Of a stretch of 46,842 bases of DNA, positions 39,715-46,842 are shown in pieces. The notes beneath the pieces are model-generated. The model ran no database searches. It was not told the origin of the DNA and saw nothing but the letters and a program-made list of their open reading frames with translations. The DNA is from an uncultured Merdimonas sp. GTDB lineage: Bacteria; Bacillota; Clostridia; Lachnospirales; Lachnospiraceae. The position numbers and the translations under genes are program-made. The DNA lies in assembly GCA_944378225.1 (NCBI GenBank), contig CALWGE010000018.1:1-46842 (forward strand), read 5' to 3'. Position 1 is the stretch's first letter. Each line of letters opens with the position of its first letter.

Positions 39715-40539
39715 TTATGCTGTCGGTCCTACATAGGTAATGTGCGGATTCACGCCCTCATACCAGTACAGATAACCCTGCATATCGATTACATCGCCTA
39801 CCTGAAGCTCTTTTACAGCACTGTACACATCCGTGGTATTGTCGCACAGATAGGATTCGATTGTAAAGGTATAGGTCTGTCCGTTATAAGATGCGTTGAA
39901 ATACAGGTCATCTCCGTCTGTGCCGGAACCATCATAGCTGTAAAGGAATGCCGCATCGCTTCCCTCCTGCGCCGGCTCTACCGTCATACCTGTGAAAGAT
40001 ACAAATTCATTCTGATGATTAATCAGCTCATCTGTTCCCAGCATCTCTGTTACATCCACAGGTTCTGCGATGAACTCTTCTCCGTCCTCTACGAACTCAA
40101 AGGTTCCGTCCATCACTTCAACCTCGCCGGACCACTCAGCCTTGTATCCGGTTACGCGGATCTTTGTTCCCGGTACCAGCTTTGCTGCGTCTTCTTCTGT
40201 GCAGGCAAGCTCATAGAAGAAATAAGCTCCGTCTTCGCTCTGAGCATAAACGGTAATCTTGCCCTGTCCCTCGTCTTCCCACCAGGACTGTGTGGCCTGT
40301 ACATAAGACTCTACTGTAACCTGGCTGTCAATTTCAGCCGCCATATACTCCTCATGAGTCATCACTTCCGCGGGAGCAGCCTCCTCCGCAGTTTCTTCAG
40401 CTGCAGTCTCCTCTGTTTCCACAGCAGCGCTCTCTTCCGTCGTCTCTGCTTCCGTCGTTGTGTCAGCCTGTCCTCCGGCACAGCCTGCAAGGGCCAGCGT
40501 CATAGAGAGAACAAGCGCAGCGCATAAACACTTTTTCAT
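39715..40539 (-). CDS. Lipoprotein of unknown function with OB-fold-like repeats
   Basis: The 274-aa protein has a lipoprotein signal (lipobox ALAGC, Cys at about residue 20), then an acidic Glu/Thr/Ala-rich linker to about residue 55. Two similar beta-rich units follow (around 65-155 and 175-270) with V-T-V-x-S-Y-V / G-x-x-I-x-V-x-G-Y patterns (TKIRVTGYKAEW, GDVIDMQGYLYWY) reminiscent of OB-fold modules. I do not recognise a named family. MKKCLC was taken as the start. It has its own promoter (40644-40671) inside the end of the binding-protein gene. Confidence 0.75.
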   Translation of the reverse strand: MKKCLCAALVLSMTLALAGCAGGQADTTTEAETTEESAAVETEETAAEETAEEAAPAEVMTHEEYMAAEIDSQVTVESYVQATQSWWEDEGQGKITVYAQSEDGAYFFYELACTEEDAAKLVPGTKIRVTGYKAEWSGEVEVMDGTFEFVEDGEEFIAEPVDVTEMLGTDELINHQNEFVSFTGMTVEPAQEGSDAAFLYSYDGSGTDGDDLYFNASYNGQTYTFTIESYLCDNTTDVYSAVKELQVGDVIDMQGYLYWYEGVNPHITYVGPTA

Positions 40540-40643
40540 AATAATTCTCCTTTTCACATTACGTGTTTTATAAGTGTCCCATTTCCCTGCAGCCGGAATG
40601 AATCTTTTCCCGCTCCCGGCCTGTCCGGGAAATGTCCACTTAC

Positions 40644-40671
40644 ATTATAATCAAAAAAACAGGAATGTCAA
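40644..40671 (-). promoter_or_regulatory. Sigma-A promoter of the lipoprotein gene
   Basis: Perfect TTGACA (40666-40671) and TATAAT (40644-40649) lie 16 bases apart on the minus strand, overlapping the stop of the upstream gene. The -35 sits inside a GGAAT-N7-ATTCC inverted repeat. The leader is about 100 bases. Confidence 0.75.
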
Positions 40672-42278
40672 ATATTCCGTTTTTCTTTCTTCTTGCTTTT
40701 CTGTACTGATACAGCCAGATACAGAAGAATACACACCCAGGCAAAGGTAAGTGCCGCCAGCAGAATCTTTGCTGTTCCGGGCAGCGGACCCAAATCCACT
40801 TTGCCTTCAGAAGGACCGCCAAACTCATTGAGGTGATACAGAGCCTGTATCTCTGCGTACAGATTCCCCATGTACGCATCATCCACTGTTTCCTTGCGCC
40901 GGGTAGACTTGGTAACTTCCTCAATAAGCTGTCCCGCCGCATTCCGGAGAGAAACAGAACCATTGAATACCGGCGTGGTAAACGTATCGTCCATATGATC
41001 CAGAAGAAGCTTTGAAGCTTTAATCTTCACATCATAATACGTATTGTCATCTTCGCCTTCTCTGGAAAGATAATCCTGATATTCCTCTGAATTCTGAGCC
41101 TTCAGCGTCACCGGCACATACCCCTCTGTCTGAGCATAGGCAATCTGTACCTCATTGGTGAGAAGATACTGTGTAAAGAGCCAGGAAGCCAGAACTTCCT
41201 GAGGATCCTCTTTATTGAACACACATACAGACGGACCCTGAGAAATCATCTGAGGATGTTCCGGATCAAACTGGGGAACCGGCCGGACTTCTGTCTCAAA
41301 ATCTGCCAGAGATACCTCTGCAATGTCTACCAGCGGCGCGTCACTGCCCATCCAGGTGGCTCCGGCAGTGGAATCAATGGCAAACACACACTGGCCTGCA
41401 TTCAGGAAATTGGCCGGATAACCGGAAATACTGAATGTTGAAAAGGCTCCGCTTTTTGTATGAGCCGCCACCGTATACAGAATTTCTTCCGTAGTATCAT
41501 TGAAAATCTGTATATCGCCTTTCTCCGTGGAATAGCCTGCTCCCAGCTGCTGAAGCATCTGAATCATCATGTTATCCGTGGACTTGTAGATAAAAGGAAG
41601 CAAAACTTCCCCGCCGTTCAGCTTAAATGTTCCGTCCGCGTTTTTTTCCGCAGCAGCCTCAGACACTTCCCAGATAAACTCCCAGGTAAGTATATCAGGA
41701 ATCGTATATCCCAGTGCTTCTACATAATCTTTATTTATATAACAGGCCTCCGTAGACCGCATGTAAGGAACTGCGTAATAATGGCCTGCCATATAACACT
41801 CCTCCAGAAATTCAGGAACAATTTCATTCTGAGACGGAGAATCAAACAGTACTTCGCTTCCTGCAAGCCCGTATTTTTCGTCTGTAAAAAGTTCATCCAG
41901 AGGAACCACCACATTATCACCTGTCATATAGGTAGCAATGTGATCCGGATAGGTGATGCAGACGTTGGGCGTCGTTCCTGTGGAAATGTTCGTAATTACA
42001 TCGTTATAGATATCTCCATAATTTGTATACAGCCGCAGATTCACCGTGATATTCGGATACAGCTCCTGAAAATCAGCAATCGCCTGCTTATAAATTTCGG
42101 TCTGGTTGATATTTGTGTCGTTTTTTGCCCAGAAAGTCAGCTCATACTGTCTGGATGTATCAGACTCTTCCGGCACCGTAAAGGCTGCCTGCTCCTTGCT
42201 TCCGTGACAGCCGGAAAGCAGTATCAGACACAGCACCCCAAGCGCAGCGGCCGCCAGTTTTTTCCCGTGCCTTTTCAT
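40668..42278 (-). CDS. Extracellular solute-binding protein of a CUT1-type ABC transporter
   Basis: The 536-aa protein has a lipoprotein signal (LILLSGC, Cys near residue 24), then a family-1 binding-protein fold: YELTFWAKNDTNINQ, DFQELYPNITVNLRLY, TPNVCITYPDHIATYM, YAVPYMRSTEACYINKD, and MISQGPSVCVFNKED. Unusually it also ends in a membrane helix (about residues 506-526) and a Lys-rich tail. Its start overlaps the stop of the second permease (ATGA). AGGAGG lies upstream; an in-frame extension to 42497 was rejected. It binds a sugar, polyol phosphate or similar solute for the three upstream genes. Confidence 0.9.
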   Translation of the reverse strand: MKRHGKKLAAAALGVLCLILLSGCHGSKEQAAFTVPEESDTSRQYELTFWAKNDTNINQTEIYKQAIADFQELYPNITVNLRLYTNYGDIYNDVITNISTGTTPNVCITYPDHIATYMTGDNVVVPLDELFTDEKYGLAGSEVLFDSPSQNEIVPEFLEECYMAGHYYAVPYMRSTEACYINKDYVEALGYTIPDILTWEFIWEVSEAAAEKNADGTFKLNGGEVLLPFIYKSTDNMMIQMLQQLGAGYSTEKGDIQIFNDTTEEILYTVAAHTKSGAFSTFSISGYPANFLNAGQCVFAIDSTAGATWMGSDAPLVDIAEVSLADFETEVRPVPQFDPEHPQMISQGPSVCVFNKEDPQEVLASWLFTQYLLTNEVQIAYAQTEGYVPVTLKAQNSEEYQDYLSREGEDDNTYYDVKIKASKLLLDHMDDTFTTPVFNGSVSLRNAAGQLIEEVTKSTRRKETVDDAYMGNLYAEIQALYHLNEFGGPSEGKVDLGPLPGTAKILLAALTFAWVCILLYLAVSVQKSKKKEKRNI

Positions 42279-43150
42279 CCTTTCATTCCTCCTCTTGATA
42301 CGCCTTCCATGATCTTTCTGCGGAATACCAGAAACAGTATAATCAGCGGCACAGAAATAACAACGACTGCAGCCATCATGGCAGGAACATTCTCCCGTCC
42401 GAATCCGTTTTCCCGGATTTCCTGAATCCCATTGGATACCAGATAGTATGCAGGGTCGTCTGTAACCAGTCTCGGCCACACATAAGAATTCCAGCATTCA
42501 ATAATCTTCAGAATTGTGACTGTAATAATCGTAGGCCTGCAGATAGGAACCATCACTTTCCAGAGATATTTCAAATCCGAAGTACCGTCTACTTTGGCTG
42601 CGCGATAAAGTTCATCCGGCACCTGCTCAAAGTTTTCTTTCAGCAGATAAATATAAAAGACCGAGGTGACGGAAGGCAGGACCAGACCTGTAAAGGTGTT
42701 CCGCAGATCGAGATTTGTCACAGTTACAAAGTTCGTGATCACCACCAGTTCGCTTGGAATCATCATCATGGAAAGAAACAGAGTAAATACAAGATTCTTT
42801 CCCCGGAACTCCAGTCGCGCGAAAGCATAGGCCGCCAGTACACTCACAGCCACCATGAGAACTGTCGTGATAACTGAAAAAATCAGTGTATTCAGAAGAT
42901 AGTCTACCAGCGGTACCTGGGTAAAGGCATCTGTATAGTTCTGCAGCGTCGGCGCCATTGTAAAAAAGGCCGGGATGTGCTCGGCATTATATGCGCCGTA
43001 GCTTTTTACAGACGTAAGAAGCATCCAGTAAAAAGGAAAGAGAACAATAACCGCCCAGATTGCCAGTCCTGCATAGGTAAGAATTCTGCAGACCTTATTC
43101 CGCCGCGCCGCGGCCTTTTCTGTTTTTTTATACTCAGCTTGTGATACCAT
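42275..43150 (-). CDS. ABC transporter permease, CUT1 UgpE/MalG-like
   Basis: The 291-aa protein has six membrane helices and the EAA loop ELYRAAKVDGTSDLKYLWKV (around residues 187-206), followed by PICRPTI. This loop contacts the ATPase. It pairs with the UgpA-like permease 12 bases upstream and is coupled to the binding protein by a 4-base overlap. Confidence 0.92.
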   Translation of the reverse strand: MVSQAEYKKTEKAAARRNKVCRILTYAGLAIWAVIVLFPFYWMLLTSVKSYGAYNAEHIPAFFTMAPTLQNYTDAFTQVPLVDYLLNTLIFSVITTVLMVAVSVLAAYAFARLEFRGKNLVFTLFLSMMMIPSELVVITNFVTVTNLDLRNTFTGLVLPSVTSVFYIYLLKENFEQVPDELYRAAKVDGTSDLKYLWKVMVPICRPTIITVTILKIIECWNSYVWPRLVTDDPAYYLVSNGIQEIRENGFGRENVPAMMAAVVVISVPLIILFLVFRRKIMEGVSRGGMKG

Positions 43151-43162
43151 ATTCCATTCCTC

Positions 43163-44053
43163 TCAATATTCAATCTTTTTCCTGCTCACCAGAAGATTGA
43201 TACAGGTGATCGTAAGCACAATGGCAAAGAGAATCACAGCTGCCGCGGAGGCATAGGATGGGTATCCGCCGCTGTCACCGTAAAGCATGTCATACACATA
43301 ACCTACGATTGTATTCATACCGGCTGCGTTCAGATCCGTCCCGAACAGAGCCACTGCGTCACTGTATGCCTTGAAGGCCCCGATAAAGCCTGTGATCACA
43401 AGATAAAAAATCATCGGAGAAATCATGGGCAGGGTGATTTTCGTAAAAACTCGAAACCGCGGCGTACCGTCCACCCTGGCCGCCCGGTAATAATCCTGAT
43501 TCACAGAAGCGAGAGCGCTGGTAAGAACCAGAATCTTAAACGGCATGACAATCCAGATTGTATAAAAGCAGAGAACAAACATCTTCGCCCAGTAAGGGCC
43601 GTCAATAAAATCCACAGGTCCCGCTCCAAACCAGCTCAGCATCAGGTTTACCAGTCCGTCTGTATACTCTGTCTTCTGAAACAGAATCATAAAGACCAGT
43701 CCTACTGCCAGTGTATTGGTCACATAAGGAAGGAAATACACGGTCTGAAACAGATCTCTCAGAGGTCTGACAGAACTTAGGCCTGCGGAAATCAACAGCG
43801 CCAGCCCTGTGGATAAAGGTACTGTAATAATTACAAGAATAAACGTATTTTTCACAGCCTGCAGAAAAAAAGGATCATGCAGTACATAGGAAAAATTATA
43901 GAGACCCGTTCCAAAATACGTCTGAGACGCAAAATTATAGCCTTCCTCCACTGAATACACAAATACGTCAATCAGCGGGTAAACCAGAAACAGCGCCAGG
44001 AACAGTACAGCCGGAAGAAGATAAATCCAGGCTTTTTTCTTATTCATATTCAT
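43163..44053 (-). CDS. ABC transporter permease, CUT1 UgpA/MalF-like
   Basis: The 296-aa protein has six membrane helices and the EAA loop YYRAARVDGTPRFRVFTKIT near residues 190-209 followed by LPMISP. It is the first of two permeases and lies 15 bases behind the ATPase gene. Confidence 0.92.
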   Translation of the reverse strand: MNMNKKKAWIYLLPAVLFLALFLVYPLIDVFVYSVEEGYNFASQTYFGTGLYNFSYVLHDPFFLQAVKNTFILVIITVPLSTGLALLISAGLSSVRPLRDLFQTVYFLPYVTNTLAVGLVFMILFQKTEYTDGLVNLMLSWFGAGPVDFIDGPYWAKMFVLCFYTIWIVMPFKILVLTSALASVNQDYYRAARVDGTPRFRVFTKITLPMISPMIFYLVITGFIGAFKAYSDAVALFGTDLNAAGMNTIVGYVYDMLYGDSGGYPSYASAAAVILFAIVLTITCINLLVSRKKIEY

Positions 44054-44068
44054 AGCACACTTCCCCTT

Positions 44069-45163
44069 TTAAAATGAAATCCGTTCCTCGGTTTCCCTGT
44101 GAAACAGAAATACTTTCCCTGGCTTCAGCGCGAAATGCACCTGAGAAGAAGAGGTATCCACCTTCATTTCCGCATCAATAATGGAACGAAGTGTCTGACC
44201 TGTGCAGGCTTTATTGGCAGATATAATGCTGATATCGCGTCCCATAACTTCCACACGCTTCAGTTCGCAGGTCATAGGTCCGTCTTCTTTCAGAATAAAT
44301 CCTTCCGGACGAATTCCTACCCATACATCCTGATCTGTCGTTCCTGCCACAGAAAGTACAGCTTCTTCTCCAATATAAAGAAGCCCCTCTCTTACCCGTC
44401 CTTCAAACACATTGATAGGAGGAGTACCCAAAAATTTCGCTACAAACAGATTGGAAGGATTGTCATAAACCTCCTGGGGTTTTCCCATCTGCATCAGAAC
44501 ACCGGAACGCATAACTGCAATGCGATCTGAAATACTCATGGCTTCATCCTGATCATGGGTGACAAAGACTGTGGTAATACCCGTTTCCTTCTGAATTTTC
44601 CGGATTTCTTCCCGGGTCTGAAGGCGCAGCCTCGCGTCCAGATTGGAAAGGGGCTCGTCCAGAAGCAGAACCCTGGGCATCTTCACCAGAGCACGGGCAA
44701 TGGCCACCCGCTGCTGCTGGCCGCCGGATAATTCCCTGGGCTTTCGTTCCATCAGTTCTTCAATCTGAACCAGACGCGCCGTTTCCATAGCCCGTTTCAT
44801 CATTTCCTCTCTGGAAGGTCTGTCTTTTCTTTTCAGATTTTCCAGTGGAAACAGAATATTCTGTTTTACCGTCAGATGGGGGTAAAGAGCATAATTCTGA
44901 AATACCATGCCCACGCCTCGAAGTTCAGGCGGCAGATCGGTGATGTCCTCATCGCCAAAAAATATCTTACCGGAAGTAGGCTGCTCCAGGCCGCAAAGCA
45001 GATTAAGTGTCGTACTCTTTCCGCAGCCGGATGGCCCCAACAGGGCAATCAGCTCTCCGTCCGGAATCTCGCAGCTGAAATTATCCACTGCAGTTACATC
45101 ATTTCGGGCTTTCCTACCTCGTCCCGGAAAAGTTTTTGTAAGTTTTTCCAATACTATCTTCAT
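44069..45163 (-). CDS. ABC transporter ATPase, UgpC/MsmK/MalK-like
   Basis: The 364-aa ATPase has Walker A GPSGCGKST (about residues 43-51), Q-loop VFQNYALYPHLTV, signature LSGGQQQRVAIARALV, Walker B VLLLDEPLSNLDARL, and H-loop VFVTHDQDEA, then a TOBE/OB regulatory domain (about 240-360) with VGIRPEGF. The full operon order is ATPase, two permeases, binding protein. TOBE-bearing ATPases of this type may be shared by several CUT1 transporters, yet here it is in place. The substrate is unknown. Confidence 0.93.
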   Translation of the reverse strand: MKIVLEKLTKTFPGRGRKARNDVTAVDNFSCEIPDGELIALLGPSGCGKSTTLNLLCGLEQPTSGKIFFGDEDITDLPPELRGVGMVFQNYALYPHLTVKQNILFPLENLKRKDRPSREEMMKRAMETARLVQIEELMERKPRELSGGQQQRVAIARALVKMPRVLLLDEPLSNLDARLRLQTREEIRKIQKETGITTVFVTHDQDEAMSISDRIAVMRSGVLMQMGKPQEVYDNPSNLFVAKFLGTPPINVFEGRVREGLLYIGEEAVLSVAGTTDQDVWVGIRPEGFILKEDGPMTCELKRVEVMGRDISIISANKACTGQTLRSIIDAEMKVDTSSSQVHFALKPGKVFLFHRETEERISF

Positions 45164-45238
45164 TTTATTTACTCCATAATAGTGATATACGTCTCACTTC
45201 TGCATTTTACATGGTACAGGCACAAACTTTTCTTTATG

Positions 45239-45267
45239 ATTATAGACGATTTTGGGGGTATTCTCAA
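45239..45267 (-). promoter_or_regulatory. Sigma-A promoter of the ABC transporter operon
   Basis: TTGAGA (45262-45267) and TATAAT (45239-45244) are spaced by 17 bases on the minus strand. The leader to the ATG at 45163 is about 70 bases. Confidence 0.75.
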
Positions 45268-45325
45268 GGAAATTCTCTTTAGTTTCCAACTTCATAAACA
45301 GTATATATGTCATTAAAAATAAATC

Positions 45326-45358
45326 AAGGGCTGAACGCTTTTTTAAGTTTTCAGCCCT
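45326..45358 (-). terminator. Terminator of the ImmA/IrrE-2TM cassette
   Basis: AGGGCTGAA and TTCAGCCCT pair around a T/A-rich loop. On the minus strand GATTTATTTTT follows, downstream of the two-TM gene. Confidence 0.65.
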
Positions 45359-45426
45359 ATCTATTATAAAAACTATGTAATTTTAAAGAATTCCTCACGC
45401 ACTCATCTTTTGCGATGCTCCAGAAT

Positions 45427-45948
45427 TCATTTTTCACCGTCAACATATGTCCCTTGTACCTTGATATTTTCTTTCTTGTTTTCCAAGTCGTTATTTTGAA
45501 TCAGTTCTACGATGCGTGTTATGTATTCTTCTTCTTTTTCAGGGAACACATACTTTGTTATTATTTGTAATAATCCTATAATCAATCCCAAAAAAGTCGC
45601 ACAAATTGAAATTAGTTGTACTGCTTGTTCTATATTTGTCGTTTCACTTTTTAAATCTACTTTACAAACAAAAGAAATGAAACAGATGCAAAAAGCAAAT
45701 AAAATAATCACACAAACAGCAACCAAAATTCCTTTGTATACCTTATTGCTCTTCGTTTTGTACCTATATCCATCTACGTAAAGACTTAGCAACTCTGTTA
45801 TCTTTTTATCTCTAACCTGTTGTTGCTTTGTCGTGTATACATCTAAATATGCTTTATTGATCTCTTCATTATCGTCTACTTGTCTAATATAGCTTAAAGA
45901 ATTTAATATAGAGTCAAATTCTTTCGAATAGTCAGTTGTACGTCTCAA
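45427..45948 (-). CDS. Two-TM membrane protein, partner of the ImmA/IrrE peptidase; unknown
   Basis: The 173-aa protein has a soluble helical N-terminus (residues 1-68, with TTKQQQVRDKKITELL), two membrane helices (about 70-93 and 107-131), and a short charged C-terminal tail. The layout resembles two-TM effectors such as the SLATT domains found in bacterial conflict systems, but no diagnostic motif is visible. Its start overlaps the stop of the peptidase gene (ATGA). Base composition is strikingly AT-rich, unlike its neighbours, which suggests recent transfer. Confidence 0.7.
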   Translation of the reverse strand: MRRTTDYSKEFDSILNSLSYIRQVDDNEEINKAYLDVYTTKQQQVRDKKITELLSLYVDGYRYKTKSNKVYKGILVAVCVIILFAFCICFISFVCKVDLKSETTNIEQAVQLISICATFLGLIIGLLQIITKYVFPEKEEEYITRIVELIQNNDLENKKENIKVQGTYVDGEK

Positions 45949-46478
45949 TCTAACCCTAACTCCTTAATTCTTCTTTCTGCCATTCTTTTCGTCACAATAA
46001 AATAACTAGCCAACTCATCTATTATATCCTGAGTACTCAGCTTTAATGCTTTCATCTCAGTAAACTTTTTTTCAAACCTTTGTCTTGGCATTAAAAGATT
46101 TGCAGCAAAAAAGTCTACTTCATTTTCCGAATCATCATGTCCTCTTTTATGATCCCGATGCGCATACAAACCTTCTATTCCTTCTTCTTTAAAATGCAGG
46201 ATATAATGACCAATTTCATGTGCTATAATAAAACGTTTCCATTCAAGCGACCTATCTGAATTAACACCAATGAGTTTATCCGTCTTTAGACCCATTATCT
46301 CTTCACGGCCTTCCTCGACTATGATAAATCCGTCATCTTCTTCATTGAGAACTGCATTACCTACTAGAAATCCAAGACGTTTTGCAACATCAATCACATC
46401 AATGGCGGAGTCATTTTCTGGATATTCTGCTTTTTTCAAAGTATCCAAAGCACTTTTTTCAATTTTTTTTATATCCAT
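45945..46478 (-). CDS. ImmA/IrrE-family metallopeptidase
   Basis: The 177-aa protein has the COG2856/DUF955 zinc motif IIAHEIGHYILHF (about residues 83-95) and the second-half mark ENEVDFFAANLLMPRQRFEK near 120, where the third metal ligand Glu lies. In ICEBs1 ImmA cuts the phage-like repressor ImmR, and IrrE of Deinococcus cuts DdrO. Usually an XRE repressor is adjacent; here none is, and the next gene encodes a two-TM protein instead. It is AT-rich and follows a palindromic operator. Confidence 0.88.
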   Translation of the reverse strand: MDIKKIEKSALDTLKKAEYPENDSAIDVIDVAKRLGFLVGNAVLNEEDDGFIIVEEGREEIMGLKTDKLIGVNSDRSLEWKRFIIAHEIGHYILHFKEEGIEGLYAHRDHKRGHDDSENEVDFFAANLLMPRQRFEKKFTEMKALKLSTQDIIDELASYFIVTKRMAERRIKELGLD

Positions 46479-46539
46479 ACTTGCACCTCAATATTTTATT
46501 GACATAATCTTTATTAGTATATCGAAAAGTTTTTTTATT

Positions 46540-46573
46540 ATCACATTATATGTGATTCTAAAAAAATTGTAAC
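46540..46573 (-). promoter_or_regulatory. Promoter with palindromic operator of the ImmA/IrrE-2TM cassette
   Basis: On the minus strand GTTACA (46568-46573) and TATAAT (46545-46550) are spaced by 17 bases. The 17-bp inverted repeat ATCACATTATATGTGAT (46540-46556) covers the -10 box, so a bound repressor would silence the promoter. Confidence 0.7.
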
Positions 46574-46647
46574 ACAAAAATTTTTTTATTCAACTCATTT
46601 TTCTAAACATGTTCAAATCCTCATATTATCGTATTTACATGAGTTGA

Positions 46648-46679
46648 AAAGGCTCTCGTGATTCCTCACGAGAGCCTTT
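46648..46679 (-). terminator. Rho-independent terminator of tuf
   Basis: A perfect 14-bp stem AAAGGCTCTCGTGA/TCACGAGAGCCTTT with a 4-base loop lies just after the tuf stop, with TTTTC following on the minus strand. Confidence 0.92.
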
Positions 46680-46710
46680 AATAAACAACATTCTGTATAT
46701 ACAGTGCGGA

Positions 46711-46842
46711 TTACTCAACGATAGTAGCTACACGTCCAGATCCTACAGTACGTCCGCCCTCACGAATAGCGAAGGTAAGACCCTGCTCCATAGCGATCGG
46801 ATGGATCAGCTCGATGGTCATCTCTACGTTGTCACCAGGCAT
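46711..46842 (-). CDS. tuf: Elongation factor Tu, C-terminal 43 residues (partial)
   Basis: Read leftward the bases encode [20 protein letters not shown], then [20 protein letters not shown] and the end IVE plus TAA. This is the invariant end of EF-Tu domain 3. The gene continues beyond the window edge. EF-Tu brings aminoacyl-tRNA to the ribosome. Confidence 0.97.
   Translation of the reverse strand: MPGDNVEMTIELIHPIAMEQGLTFAIREGGRTVGSGRVATIVE

Noticed and set aside
41460-42425. A 321-codon plus-strand frame opposite the binding protein
   Set aside because: It mirrors the codon pattern of the real leftward gene and is rich in His, Arg and Ile without any domain; no start signal.
1-46842. 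CRISPR array, tRNA, rRNA, or transposase gene
   Set aside because: No regularly spaced direct repeats, cloverleaf-like sequence, rRNA stretch or transposase motif was found while reading the window; short or degenerate ones could be missed by eye.

Overview
The window looks like a chromosomal segment of a spore-forming gut clostridium, most likely a Lachnospiraceae member of the Blautia/Mediterraneibacter type. The grounds are SpoIIID and a SipL-like spore protein, a secreted lipoprotein form of trigger factor, a FeoA-FeoB fusion, DUF1934, DUF2812 and DUF3794 proteins, many ATGA start/stop overlaps and strong AGGAGG ribosome sites. GC is near one half, apart from one AT-rich cassette at the right end. 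No rRNA, tRNA, CRISPR array or insertion sequence was seen.

Left part (1-8.4 kb). The first 21 bases are probably the start of a leftward class II fructose-bisphosphate aldolase gene, divergent from a PurF-like protein that has lost its glutaminase nucleophile. Then come an AraC-type regulator, nagA, a membrane-anchored C39-like peptidase, an unusual ABC-class ATPase, spoIIID and a GrpB-like protein.

8.4-13.2 kb. A leftward accessory cluster: a WYL-type regulator, a YjbR-DUF3795 fusion, a GyrI-like protein, a broken GPP34 gene, a GNAT acetyltransferase, and yjdF preceded by a structured leader that fits the yjdF riboswitch. Two small unknown genes lie upstream of it.

13.2-22.3 kb. A small ferredoxin and a NapH-like membrane protein converge on feoAB, which has a Fur-type operator. 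Next are a leftward group cls, secreted foldase lipoprotein, GNAT, yjjG-type phosphatase, then a small membrane protein, and a MarR regulator followed by the leftover ends of a deleted MATE transporter gene. The same inverted repeat precedes both marR and the remnant.

22.3-32.7 kb. A leftward operon ispE, gntR, small protein, murI, DUF1934; a leftward pair PrcB-like lipoprotein and sipL; and a rightward operon malQ, plsC, ddl, murF that joins glucan metabolism, phospholipid synthesis and cell-wall precursor synthesis.

32.7-39.7 kb. A sigV-rsiV pair (ECF sigma factor with lysozyme-sensing anti-sigma factor) with an ECF-like promoter, a dicarboxylate/amino-acid symporter, a padR-DUF2812 pair whose perfect consensus promoter carries an operator filling the spacer, an AGCS symporter and a PfkB kinase.

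39.7-46.8 kb. A lipoprotein of unknown role, a complete CUT1 sugar-type ABC transporter (ATPase, two permeases, binding protein with an extra C-terminal membrane anchor), an AT-rich two-gene cassette (ImmA/IrrE metallopeptidase plus a two-TM protein) with its own operator, and the 3' end of tuf. The AT-rich pair is the best candidate for an undescribed system. The degenerate PurF homolog, the PadR promoter and the MarR/MATE remnant are the next most interesting items.
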